Of a stretch of 12,262 nucleotides of DNA, positions 1-6,299 are shown in pieces. The DNA is taken from the NCBI GenBank assembly GCA_002422505.1, contig DIVX01000119.1, forward strand, positions 1 through 12,262. Direction: 5' to 3'. The position numbers and the translations under genes were made by a program. Under the pieces are notes generated by a model. The model saw nothing but the letters and a program-made list of their open reading frames with translations. It did not search any database and was not told the origin of the DNA. Positions within the stretch are counted from its first letter, which is position 1, and the number at the start of each line of letters is the position of its first letter. The DNA comes from Desulfovibrio sp. UBA6121. GTDB lineage: Bacteria; Desulfobacterota; Desulfovibrionia; Desulfovibrionales; Desulfovibrionaceae.

Positions 1-94
1 CCTGCTGCAGTTCATGGACCCGCGCCTGGTTTCCGAGAACACCATCCGCCGCGGGTTCGCCCCGGTGGAAGAAGGCGACGACTGGGTGGCCTAA
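1..94 (+). CDS. C-terminal end of an unrecognised protein (partial)
   Basis: The frame starting at base 2 is open from the left edge to a TAA at 92-94 and gives the last 30 residues of a protein. They end in an acidic tail, EEGDDWVA. A strong intrinsic terminator lies about 35 bases downstream, which supports this being the true end of a transcribed gene on this strand. The fragment contains LVSENTIRRGFAPVEEG, with no catalytic or binding motif I can assign, and I do not recognise the family. It is not part of the operon of the next gene, because the terminator and a promoter-like region separate them. Confidence 0.6.
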   Translation, partial: LLQFMDPRLVSENTIRRGFAPVEEGDDWVA

Positions 95-125
95 CCCCCT
101 TCGCGGGTGGCGCCGATCGCATTGC

Positions 126-158
126 AAGGGCCGGGGGCGAAAGTTCCCGGCCTTTTTT
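126..158 (+). terminator. Rho-independent terminator after the first (partial) gene
   Basis: A GGCCGGG arm (129-135) pairs perfectly with CCCGGCC (146-152) around a 10-base loop. Six T residues follow at once (153-158). It lies 35 bases after the stop codon of the partial gene, the usual place for an intrinsic terminator. Confidence 0.85.
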
Positions 159-195
159 GCGCCCGCGTCCCGCCCGTTTTGGGAGTGTGCCCGCC

Positions 196-225
196 TTGAC
201 TTTACGGAGCATGTTGCTCAAGAAT
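196..225 (+). promoter_or_regulatory. Candidate sigma-70 promoter for the DUF748 gene
   Basis: TTGACT (196-201) matches the -35 consensus at five of six bases. An 18-base spacer leads to AAGAAT (220-225), which matches the -10 consensus at four of six. Transcription from here would give a 5' leader of roughly 100 bases before the ATG at 332. The assignment is by eye. A small dyad lies in the spacer (separate entry). Confidence 0.4.
207..219. promoter_or_regulatory. Perfect dyad GAGCA-TGT-TGCTC in the promoter spacer (possible operator)
   Basis: GAGCA (207-211) and TGCTC (215-219) form a perfect inverted repeat with a 3-base centre. The dyad lies between the candidate -35 and -10 boxes, where a bound repressor would block polymerase. 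With only five bases per arm, chance is not excluded and no regulator can be named. Confidence 0.3.
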
Positions 226-331
226 GCGTAGACACTGCGCATCCCTGAACCCAAGCGCCGTCGGCCCGGCCAGTTGCGTAAAAGCAGGCGGCTGGTCCAG
301 CGCTCCGCCACCACCAACCCAAGGCGAGACC

Positions 332-3300
332 ATGACCGAACAGCAGCCCCCCGCCTCGAAACTTGCCGAAAAAGGCAAAGCAGCGTTGCGCAGCCGCGCC
401 CTGCGCTCTACCCTGGCCGTCCTGGTGGCGCTCTTTCTGCTCTTTGGCGCCGCAGGTTACCTGTGGCTGCCGGGCTTCGCCAAGCAAAAGGCCGAGGAAC
501 TGCTCACCCAGGAGTTCGGCAGACCGGTGCGCATCGCCAAGATCGAGGTCTCGCCCTATACCCTTTCCGCCACGGTAAGCGGCTTCAGCGTGGGGCAAAA
601 AGGCGCAGCGCCGGAACCGGATGGCCGGTTCGCCAAAGACGCCCAGCTCTTCGGCTTCGACAGCCTGTATGTGAACATTTCCTCCGCCAGCCTTGCGCGC
701 GGCATTCCCGTGGTGAGCGAACTGCGCCTGACCGGCCCGCGCCTGCACCTGGTGCGCCAGCCCGATGGCCGCCTGAACGTTTCCGACCTGCTGGACAAGT
801 GGCTGGCGGGCCCCTCCACCCCCACGCCGGAATTCTCCGTGGCCAACATCACCATCGAAGGCGGCGGGCTGGTGTTCGACGACCAGCTGCAGCAAGGGCG
901 GCACGAGGTGACGGACTTGAGCCTCGGCATTCCCTTCATCGCCAACACGGCGGGCACGGTGGAAAGCAACGTGGAGCCCAAGTTCTCGGCCAAGGTCAAT
1001 GGCGCGCCCATCAACCTGGCGGGGGCGGTGCGGCCCTTCGCCCCCGGGAAAGACGCCACCCTTGAGCTGAACCTGACCGATTTCGACCTGATGCGGGTGT
1101 TCCAGTACGCCCCGACCGACCTGCCCCTGCAACTTGAGGCCGCGCGTTTGAGCGCCCGCCTGAGCATCGGCTTCGCCCAGCCGCAGGGCAAAGACGCCAC
1201 CGTGCGGTTGAGCGGCCAGGCCAGCCTGGACGGCGTGGCGGGCACCCTCGCCAAGGCCCAGGGACGGCCCTTGCGCCTGCGCCTGGGCAAGGCCGACCTG
1301 CGCCTGGACGAGGCCACCCTGGCCGGAGACCTGCGCTGCCAACTGACTCTGGCGGACACGAACCTGAGCGAGGCCGACGCCAAGGAGCCTTTCCTGGGCT
1401 TCGGCGCGTTGGAACTCGCCGGGGTCGCGGTATCCACCACCGGGCGCAAGGCCGAGGTGGCCGAACTGCGCCTCGCCAAGCCCTTTGGCAAAATACGTCG
1501 CCTGGAAGGCGGAACCTTGGACATCGCCAACGCCCTGGAAGGCCTGGGCGCTGCGCGCGCAAGCGCCAAGCCCGCCGGAAAGGCTGGCGCCAAGGCCGCA
1601 GCCAAGGCCAAGGCCACAGCCAAGCCCGCTGGCGAGACCGCCGCTCCGGCCGCCGCTCCGGCCGCTGTCGCCAACGCAAAGCCCGCATCCGCACAGGCAG
1701 AAGCCGCCAAGCCAGCCACCTTGGCCAAAGCCGCCAAAACCGATGCCAAGCCTGCCGCCAAGGCTTCGAAGGCAGAAGCCAAGGCCCCGGCCGCCTGGGC
1801 CTGGAGCGTGGGCCGCGTGGCAATCAGCGAAGGCAGCCTGCGCTACGCCGACGAGACCCTGGGTCCCAAGGTGCGCCCGCTTACGGTGGAGGCCCTGGCC
1901 CTGAACCTCGAAGGCCTTTCCAGCGGTCCGGCCCCGGCCACGCTCAAGCTCTCCGCCCGCATCAACGAGCACGGAGCCGTCAGCCTGGGCGGCAGCGTGC
2001 AGCACACCCCGGTCCTCAAGGCCCAGCTGGACCTGGACATGAGCCAGGTGGATCTGGTGGCCCTGCAAGGCTTCGCCATGGGCGAACTGAACGCCGTGCT
2101 GACACGCGGCGAGGTTTCGGCCAAGGGCCAATTGCTGGCCAACGGCCCCGCCGCCTCTTTCAAGGGCGATATCGGGCTCATCGACTTCAGCGTGCTGGAC
2201 AAGGCCAACTCCGCCGACCTGTTGCGCTGGCGCAGCCTGAAGCTGACCGGGCTGGAGGCGGGCACCGAGCCCCTGCGCGTGGGGGTGGACGAAATCGCCA
2301 TCAACAACTTCTTTGTGCGCGCCCTGCTCACCTCCGAGGGCCGCCTGAACCTGAACGATGTGCTCCGAAAGGAGCAGGAGGACGAGGTCCAGGCCCAGGC
2401 TGTCCAGGCCAAGGCCGAGAAAAAGGGCCAGCGCCAGGCGGCAAAACCCCTGGCCGCCAAGCCCGATGCGCCAAAGACAGGCGCGCAGCAGGCGGCAGCG
2501 GGCAAGCCAGCCGCCACTGCTGCCGTCAAGCCAGACGCCACACCCGCCGCCCAGGCCGAGACCGGCCCCGCGCCCCAGGTGCGCATCGGCCGCATCGTGC
2601 TTTCCGGCGGCAACATCAACTTCACCGACCGTTTCGTGAAGCCCAACTACACGGCCAACCTCACCGACCTTTCCGGGCGCATTGGCGCGCTCAAGGCCGG
2701 AACCATGACCGACGTGGCCATACGCGGCAAGGTGGACCGCACCGGGCCGCTGGACATCTCCGGCAAGATGGACCCGCTGGGACCGGTGCTGAACCTGGAC
2801 ATCCGCGCCAAGGCCACCGGCATAGAGATGGCGGGCTTCAGCCCCTATTCGGGCCGCTACGTGGGCTATGTCATCGAGAAGGGCAAGCTCTCCGTGGATC
2901 TGCGCTATCTGGTGCAAAACGGCCAGCTGGAGGCGGAGAACAACGTCTTCCTCGACCAGCTGACCTTTGGCAAGAAGGTGGACAGCCCCGACGCCCTGTC
3001 CATTCCTGTGGGGCTTGTGGTGGCGCTGCTCAAGAACTCGCGCGGGGAAATCGACATCAACCTGCCCATCAAGGGTTCCCTCGACGACCCGGAATTCAGC
3101 GTGGGCGGCATCATCGTCAAGGTGCTGCTGAACCTCATCACCAAGGCCGTCACCTCGCCCTTCAGCCTGCTGGCCTCGCTTTTCGGTGGCGGGGAGGAGC
3201 TGTCGTACGTGGCCTTCGAGCCCGGCCGGGCCAGCATCACCCCAGACGCGCAGAAGCACCTGGAAACCTTGGCCAAGGCCCTGCGCGACCGCACCGGCCT

Positions 3301-3760
3301 CAAGCTCGAACTGGCCGGAGCCGCCGACCTTGCAGCCGAGGAGGAAGGCCTGAAGCGCGCCCGCCTGGAGATGCGCGTGAAGGCCCAGAAGGCCACGGAA
3401 CTGGCCCGCCAAGGCAAGGCCAGCGGCAACGTGGCCGAGATCACCCTGACGCCGGAGGAATACGCGCGCTACCTGGAGCGGGTGTACAAGGCCTCGGACG
3501 TGAAGAAGCCGCGCAACATTGTGGGCTTTGCCAAAACCCTGCCCGTGGAGCAGATGGAGACGCTGCTGCTTGAGGGCGGCAGCATCGGCGCTGGCGCCAT
3601 GGAGCGCCTGGCCCAGGACCGCGGCATCGCCGTGCAGGCCTGGCTGGTGGAGCATGGCGGCATCGACCAGGGGCGCGTGTTCCTGCTGGCCCCGCGCGTT
3701 GGCGTGGAGCCGCCCAAGGGCGCGCCCGCAGGCGGCCGGGTGGACTTTTCCCTGCGCTAG
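332..3760 (+). CDS. DUF748 / AsmA-like envelope protein, large, with two Ala-Lys-Pro linkers
   Basis: This 1142-residue protein resembles the DUF748 branch of the AsmA/TamB/YhdP-like envelope proteins. Those are thought to be anchored in the inner membrane, span the periplasm, and act in outer-membrane homeostasis or lipid transport. Visible features are a short Lys/Arg-rich cytoplasmic start, one membrane helix (about residues 27-47), then a family-typical stretch around FGRPVRIAKIEVSPYTLS. Long beta-rich repeats follow. The characteristic segment at about 835-950 includes IPVGLVVALLKNSRGEIDI and a DDPEFSVGG motif. A C-terminal region near 956-1000 (VAFEPGRASITPDAQKHLETLAKAL) looks like a degenerate OmpA-type motif. 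Two low-complexity Ala/Lys/Pro linkers sit at about 409-490 and 685-750. I chose the ATG at 332, preceded by AAGGCGAG (321-328), over an in-frame ATG at 224, whose extra 36 residues lack family character and overlap the candidate promoter. It is apparently monocistronic, flanked by terminators. The exact cargo is unknown. Confidence 0.88.
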   Translation: MTEQQPPASKLAEKGKAALRSRALRSTLAVLVALFLLFGAAGYLWLPGFAKQKAEELLTQEFGRPVRIAKIEVSPYTLSATVSGFSVGQKGAAPEPDGRFAKDAQLFGFDSLYVNISSASLARGIPVVSELRLTGPRLHLVRQPDGRLNVSDLLDKWLAGPSTPTPEFSVANITIEGGGLVFDDQLQQGRHEVTDLSLGIPFIANTAGTVESNVEPKFSAKVNGAPINLAGAVRPFAPGKDATLELNLTDFDLMRVFQYAPTDLPLQLEAARLSARLSIGFAQPQGKDATVRLSGQASLDGVAGTLAKAQGRPLRLRLGKADLRLDEATLAGDLRCQLTLADTNLSEADAKEPFLGFGALELAGVAVSTTGRKAEVAELRLAKPFGKIRRLEGGTLDIANALEGLGAARASAKPAGKAGAKAAAKAKATAKPAGETAAPAAAPAAVANAKPASAQAEAAKPATLAKAAKTDAKPAAKASKAEAKAPAAWAWSVGRVAISEGSLRYADETLGPKVRPLTVEALALNLEGLSSGPAPATLKLSARINEHGAVSLGGSVQHTPVLKAQLDLDMSQVDLVALQGFAMGELNAVLTRGEVSAKGQLLANGPAASFKGDIGLIDFSVLDKANSADLLRWRSLKLTGLEAGTEPLRVGVDEIAINNFFVRALLTSEGRLNLNDVLRKEQEDEVQAQAVQAKAEKKGQRQAAKPLAAKPDAPKTGAQQAAAGKPAATAAVKPDATPAAQAETGPAPQVRIGRIVLSGGNINFTDRFVKPNYTANLTDLSGRIGALKAGTMTDVAIRGKVDRTGPLDISGKMDPLGPVLNLDIRAKATGIEMAGFSPYSGRYVGYVIEKGKLSVDLRYLVQNGQLEAENNVFLDQLTFGKKVDSPDALSIPVGLVVALLKNSRGEIDINLPIKGSLDDPEFSVGGIIVKVLLNLITKAVTSPFSLLASLFGGGEELSYVAFEPGRASITPDAQKHLETLAKALRDRTGLKLELAGAADLAAEEEGLKRARLEMRVKAQKATELARQGKASGNVAEITLTPEEYARYLERVYKASDVKKPRNIVGFAKTLPVEQMETLLLEGGSIGAGAMERLAQDRGIAVQAWLVEHGGIDQGRVFLLAPRVGVEPPKGAPAGGRVDFSLR

Positions 3761-3773
3761 CAGCCGTGTGCTC

Positions 3774-3814
3774 AACGTTTTCACCGGCCCGCCAAGCGGG
3801 CTGATGAACGTTTT
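3774..3814 (+). terminator. Probable intrinsic terminator after the DUF748 gene
   Basis: GCCCGC (3787-3792) and GCGGGC (3796-3801) form a stem with a CAA loop. The pairing extends imperfectly outwards to AACGTT at both ends (3774-3779 and 3807-3812), followed by a short T run. It starts 14 bases after the stop codon. The T tract is short, so termination may be partial, and the near-symmetry might let it act on both strands. Confidence 0.55.
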
Positions 3815-3950
3815 GTGATGCAACGCCCGGTAATTCCGGCACGAGTTGTCTTCATGGGGTCGGCGGGGCAACCCGCTGGCTCTTGACGTTGCGTCCGGGG
3901 AGGCAGCCGCACAGGCCCACGAGCGCGGCACCGTCTGCACGAATCGCCTC

Positions 3951-3971
3951 GGCTTTGCCTCTTGCGCACGG
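3951..3971 (+). repeat. Copy 1 of a 21-base intergenic repeat
   Basis: The bases GGCTTTGCC-t-CTTGCGCACGG match the sequence at 5300-5320 at 20 of 21 positions. The flanks differ. Both copies are intergenic, on the same strand, upstream of plus-strand genes. The function is unknown. Confidence 0.7.
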
Positions 3972-4011
3972 CATATTTTTCAGAGTCGGCGGGTCTCCTG
4001 GTCGGGCCGAG

Positions 4012-4036
4012 CCGGTCGGGTCTCCCGGTCGGGTCT
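4012..4036 (+). repeat. Short tandem repeat of CCGGTCGGGTCT
   Basis: CCGGTCGGGTCT occurs at 4012-4023 and again at 4025-4036, with one base between. A degenerate relative (GGGTCTCCTGGTCGGG) lies just upstream at about 3991-4006. The array is intergenic, before darP. Confidence 0.65.
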
Positions 4037-4189
4037 GTGCTGTACCGAGCGCGAGCCTTTGGCGTGGAAGCCCTGGCGGCGTGAGCCCGGCGTTTGGCGC
4101 GCGTCGCATTTTCGCGCTTGCCAGTCCGGGCAAAACCAGGGAAACTCCCCCCGCGCGATGACCGCGCAGCACCCTAGCACGAGGACCAC

Positions 4190-4858
4190 ATGCGCAAGCC
4201 CAAGCCTTACGACCATACCGACCCAAGACCGCCCAGCCGCTCGCAAAAAAAGCGAGACAGCGCCGCATTGCAGGTGCTTGGCGGAAAATTGGCCGAGCTG
4301 CCGGACTCCGCCCTGAAGCGGCTGGACCTGGCCCCGCGCCTGGAAGAAGCCATACGCGAGTACAAAAAACTTACAAAACACGAAGCCAAGCGCCGCCAGT
4401 TGCAATTCATCGGCGCGCTGATGCGCGAGAGCGACACCGACCCGCTGGCGCGCGCGGTGGAGGACATGGAGGCGGGCAACCGCAGCCAGGCCCGCGAATT
4501 CCACGCCGTGGAGGCCCAGCGCGCCGCCCTGCTCTCCGGCGACGAATCCGGCCTTGAGGACATGGTGGCCCTTGCGCCGGAAACGGAGCGGGCGGAAATA
4601 CGAAGCCGCATCCGCATGCTGGTGCGCAACGCCAAGGCCGAGGCTGAAAAGAACAAGCCGCCGCGCAGCAGCCGTACGCTGTTCCGCCTGCTGCGCGACC
4701 TGCGCGCCACCGGGGGCGCAGGCCCGGCCCTTGACGCCCGGCAGGACGGCGAGGACTGGCAGGATGGTGAAGAGCCGGACGACGACGGCTACGACGCGGC
4801 TGATGCGGCTGACCCGGCTGACGCGGCTGACGAAAGTCCCCGCAAGGTCACCTTCTAG
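4190..4858 (+). CDS. darP: DarP/YjgA-family ribosome-associated protein (DUF615)
   Basis: This 222-residue protein matches the YjgA/DUF615 family, renamed DarP in E. coli, where it associates with the large ribosomal subunit late in assembly. Family landmarks are visible in order: RSQKKRDSAALQVLGGKLAEL near the N-terminus (17-37), LEEAIREYKKL then KHEAKRRQLQFIGALMR (51-79), the FHAVEAQR helix (104-111), and IRSRIRMLVRNAKAEAEKNKPPRSSR with LFRLLRDLR (about 137-172). The protein is acting in the cytosol and rich in basic helices. The tail after residue 173 is unusual: it is very acidic and contains four 9-base repeats coding Ala/Pro-Ala-Asp. The ATG at 4190 follows a GAGGA ribosome binding site (4181-4185). 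It appears to be transcribed on its own or with the zinc-ribbon gene 107 bases downstream. Family assignment is firm; ribosomal function is inferred from the family. Confidence 0.9.
   Translation: MRKPKPYDHTDPRPPSRSQKKRDSAALQVLGGKLAELPDSALKRLDLAPRLEEAIREYKKLTKHEAKRRQLQFIGALMRESDTDPLARAVEDMEAGNRSQAREFHAVEAQRAALLSGDESGLEDMVALAPETERAEIRSRIRMLVRNAKAEAEKNKPPRSSRTLFRLLRDLRATGGAGPALDARQDGEDWQDGEEPDDDGYDAADAADPADAADESPRKVTF
4796..4831 (+). repeat. Four 9-base tandem repeats inside the darP tail
   Basis: The units are GCGGCTGAT, GCGGCTGAC, CCGGCTGAC and GCGGCTGAC, each in frame and coding Ala-Ala-Asp or Pro-Ala-Asp (residues 203-214). Being in-frame multiples of three, copy-number changes would lengthen or shorten the acidic tail without a frameshift. 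Confidence 0.85.
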
Positions 4859-4863
4859 CGCCC

Positions 4864-4901
4864 CGGCAGGCCGACGGCCCTTGACGCCTGCCGTCGCGGC
4901 C
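4864..4901 (+). promoter_or_regulatory. Two mutually exclusive hairpins in the leader of the zinc-ribbon gene
   Basis: Hairpin A pairs CGGCAGGC (4864-4871) with GCCTGCCG (4886-4893). Hairpin B pairs CGACGGC (4872-4878) with GCCGTCG (4890-4896) and can extend with GGC (4869-4871) against GCC (4899-4901) across a small bulge. Both use bases 4890-4893, so only one can form at a time. The site begins 6 bases after the darP stop and ends 65 bases before the next start. It may be a weak darP terminator or an attenuator; no strong T tract follows. Confidence 0.35.
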
Positions 4902-4965
4902 TTACTTGATTGCGTCGCGCCCGGCTCGAAGGCGAGCCGCACCAAAGAACCGAGAGGAGCCCTCC

Positions 4966-5229
4966 ATGATACATGAATACGCTGGCATCATCACCGAACT
5001 TGAAGACCGCGTGTGCCCCCACTGCCACAAGCCCATGGAGGCGTGGCTGGCCCCGCCCGACAGCGGCTGGGGCGTCATCGTTGTGTGCTTCAACAACGAG
5101 TGCGAATATTACAAAGGCTCCAACAAAGACATCATCAACAAGCGCGATGACGGCCGCATGGGCTGCCGCTACGCCGAGAACCCGGAAAACAACTACACGC
5201 CCTTCAATCTGGTTGCCGTCTGTTTCTAG
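4966..5229 (+). CDS. Small zinc-ribbon protein, hypothetical
   Basis: This 87-residue protein has two cysteine pairs spaced like a zinc ribbon: CPHC (residues 17 and 20) and CFNNEC, with 20-odd residues between them. The second pair is followed by an aromatic/Lys stretch (EYYKGS). The layout resembles ogr/Delta-like or other treble-clef zinc ribbons, which bind nucleic acid or protein. I do not recognise a named family. Two further cysteines (GCRY and the penultimate-region VCF) could also bind metal. No signal peptide or membrane segment is seen, so it is probably cytosolic. The ATG at 4966 has a good AGGAG (4955-4959) six bases upstream. An in-frame TTG at 4906 would add 20 Arg/Pro-rich residues and has no such site. 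It lies 107 bases after darP and is closed by a strong terminator. No phage genes are nearby, so a phage role is not supported. Confidence 0.8.
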   Translation: MIHEYAGIITELEDRVCPHCHKPMEAWLAPPDSGWGVIVVCFNNECEYYKGSNKDIINKRDDGRMGCRYAENPENNYTPFNLVAVCF

Positions 5230-5230
5230 A

Positions 5231-5299
5231 CGCGCGAACAGAACCGAGCTGATGACAAAGCGCTCTGGAGCAATCCGGGGCGCTTTTTTCGTTCGCGCG
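5231..5299. repeat. Outer 9-base inverted repeat flanking the terminator
   Basis: CGCGCGAAC (5231-5239) is the exact reverse complement of GTTCGCGCG (5291-5299). The two arms enclose the terminator hairpin at 5257-5289, so the RNA could fold as a nested two-tier structure. Confidence 0.75.
5257..5289 (+). terminator. Strong Rho-independent terminator after the zinc-ribbon gene
   Basis: AAAGCGCTCTGGA (5257-5269) pairs over 13 positions, counting two G-U wobbles, with TCCGGGGCGCTTT (5274-5286) around a GCAA tetraloop. The run of six T residues spans 5284-5289. It starts 27 bases after the stop codon. It separates the zinc-ribbon gene from the diguanylate cyclase gene, which therefore needs its own promoter. 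Confidence 0.92.
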
Positions 5300-5320
5300 G
5301 GCTTTGCCCCTTGCGCACGG
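5300..5320 (+). repeat. Copy 2 of a 21-base intergenic repeat
   Basis: GGCTTTGCC-c-CTTGCGCACGG differs from copy 1 (3951-3971) at one base. It lies 61 bases before the diguanylate cyclase start. The TTGCGC inside it could serve as a poor -35 box here, but copy 1 has no matching -10, so a shared promoter role is not supported. Confidence 0.7.
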
Positions 5321-5333
5321 TCCCGCTTAACCG

Positions 5334-5352
5334 TACTAGATAAGTAATTACT
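5334..5352. promoter_or_regulatory. AT-rich palindromic site before the diguanylate cyclase gene
   Basis: AGTAATTACT (5343-5352) is a perfect 10-base palindrome. A further TACT (5334-5337) can pair with the left AGTA. This is a short AT-rich island in GC-rich DNA, 30 bases upstream of the start codon, fitting an operator or a promoter melting region (TAGATA at 5337-5342 as a possible -10). The regulator is unknown. Confidence 0.35.
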
Positions 5353-5381
5353 CGCAGCAACGACCAACGCAGGGGACAACC

Positions 5382-6299
5382 GTGAAGCCGGAGTACTACA
5401 AAAGTATCCTGGACAACCTCTTTGACGGGCTCTACTTCGTGAACCGCCAAAGAGGCATCACGTACTGGAACCGCAGTGCGGAGCGCATATCCGGCTACCG
5501 GGCGGAGGAAGTGCTGGGGCAAAGCTGCGCCAACAACATCCTCCGGCACATTACCGCCGAGGGAAAAGAACTGTGCAACGACGGCTGCCCCCTGGCGCAA
5601 ACCCTGAACAACGGGCAGGAGTTCGAAGGCCAGGTTTTCCTGCTGCACAAGGACGGACACCGCGTGCCCGTGGCCGTACGCGTTTCCCCCCTGCGCGACG
5701 ACAGCGGCGAAATAGTGGGCGCGATGGAGGTGTTCAGCGACGCCAGCACGCATCTGCGCATGCTCTGCGAGTTGAACGAGCTCAAAAGCAGAACCCTGAC
5801 GGACGCGCTCACCGGCCTTGGCAACCGCAACGCCGCCGAGCAGGAGTTCAAGCGCAGGCTGGGCGAACTGAAACGCTACGGAACGCCCTTTGGCCTGCTG
5901 TTCGCCGATGTGGACGGCTTCAAGAGCATCAACGACAGCCACGGCCACGAAGCAGGCGACAAGGCCCTGGTGCAGGTGGCCAAAACCCTGCAAAGCGCCC
6001 TGCGCGGCGTGGATACCGTATGCCGTTGGGGCGGCGAGGAATTCGTGGTTTTGGTGCCCCAGGTGGAAGAGCAGGTGTTTCGCAGCATTGCGGAGCGCAT
6101 GCGCCGCTTTGTCGAGGTTTCGCCCCTGCGTCTGAACGGCGAAAGCCTGTCCATCACCGTGTCTGTGGGCGGGGCGCTGGCCCGGCCCGACGACACCCTG
6201 ACCAGCCTGACTGCGCGGGCCGACACCATGATGTACAAGGCCAAGCACGCCGGGCGCAACTGCACGGAGCTGGACTGCGCAGGCAGCGCCACGGCCTAG
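5382..6299 (+). CDS. PAS-GGDEF diguanylate cyclase
   Basis: This 305-residue protein is predicted to make cyclic di-GMP from two GTP. An N-terminal PAS domain (about 5-125) carries the Cys-x3-Cys-Pro-Leu motif (C65, C69) and the HKDGHRVPV and GAMEVFSD stretches usual in PAS domains. A short helix (126-138) leads to DALTGLGNRN, the start of the GGDEF domain (about 140-295). The active site reads GGEEF (217-221). Metal-binding D176, substrate-contact N184 and D185, and the inhibitory I-site R208-x-x-D211 are all present, so activity with product inhibition is expected. No transmembrane segment is seen, so the PAS domain senses a cytosolic signal; ligand unknown. The start is GTG, with AGGGG (5371-5375) six bases upstream. 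It lies after a strong terminator and is probably monocistronic. Its TAG stop overlaps the argO stop on the other strand. Confidence 0.93.
   Translation: MKPEYYKSILDNLFDGLYFVNRQRGITYWNRSAERISGYRAEEVLGQSCANNILRHITAEGKELCNDGCPLAQTLNNGQEFEGQVFLLHKDGHRVPVAVRVSPLRDDSGEIVGAMEVFSDASTHLRMLCELNELKSRTLTDALTGLGNRNAAEQEFKRRLGELKRYGTPFGLLFADVDGFKSINDSHGHEAGDKALVQVAKTLQSALRGVDTVCRWGGEEFVVLVPQVEEQVFRSIAERMRRFVEVSPLRLNGESLSITVSVGGALARPDDTLTSLTARADTMMYKAKHAGRNCTELDCAGSATA

Larger units (their letters stand above)
3815..4189. other. 375-base intergenic stretch with no convincing gene
   Basis: Frames open on both strands here have no recognisable domain, no ribosome binding site, and Arg/Gly/Pro/Ser-rich composition typical of GC-rich noncoding DNA. 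The stretch holds one copy of a 21-base motif that recurs before the diguanylate cyclase gene (3951-3971), a short tandem repeat (about 3990-4036) and a weak TTGCC/GGCAA hairpin (4118-4133). The darP promoter must lie here, but no good -35/-10 pair could be picked. Confidence 0.6.

Noticed and set aside
218..3940. A 1240-codon open frame on the minus strand opposite the DUF748 gene
   Set aside because: Its codons are exactly aligned with the sense codons, so stops would require TTA, CTA or TCA in the sense gene, which GC-rich genes avoid. The product is Gly/Leu/Gln/His-rich without domains, and the sense product has a clear family.
3951..3990. Possible sigma-54 promoter around TTGCGCACGGCATATTTTT
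   Set aside because: It lacks the GG and GC dinucleotides at the -24 and -12 spacing that sigma-54 needs.
3846..4316. Open frames on both strands in the gap before darP
   Set aside because: There is no ribosome binding site or domain, and the composition is Arg/Gly/Pro/Ser-rich. They run into darP in the wrong frame, so the stretch was kept as noncoding.
4906..4965. Longer start (TTG at 4906) for the zinc-ribbon gene
   Set aside because: The extra residues are Arg/Pro-rich and have no ribosome binding site, while the ATG at 4966 has a well-spaced AGGAG.
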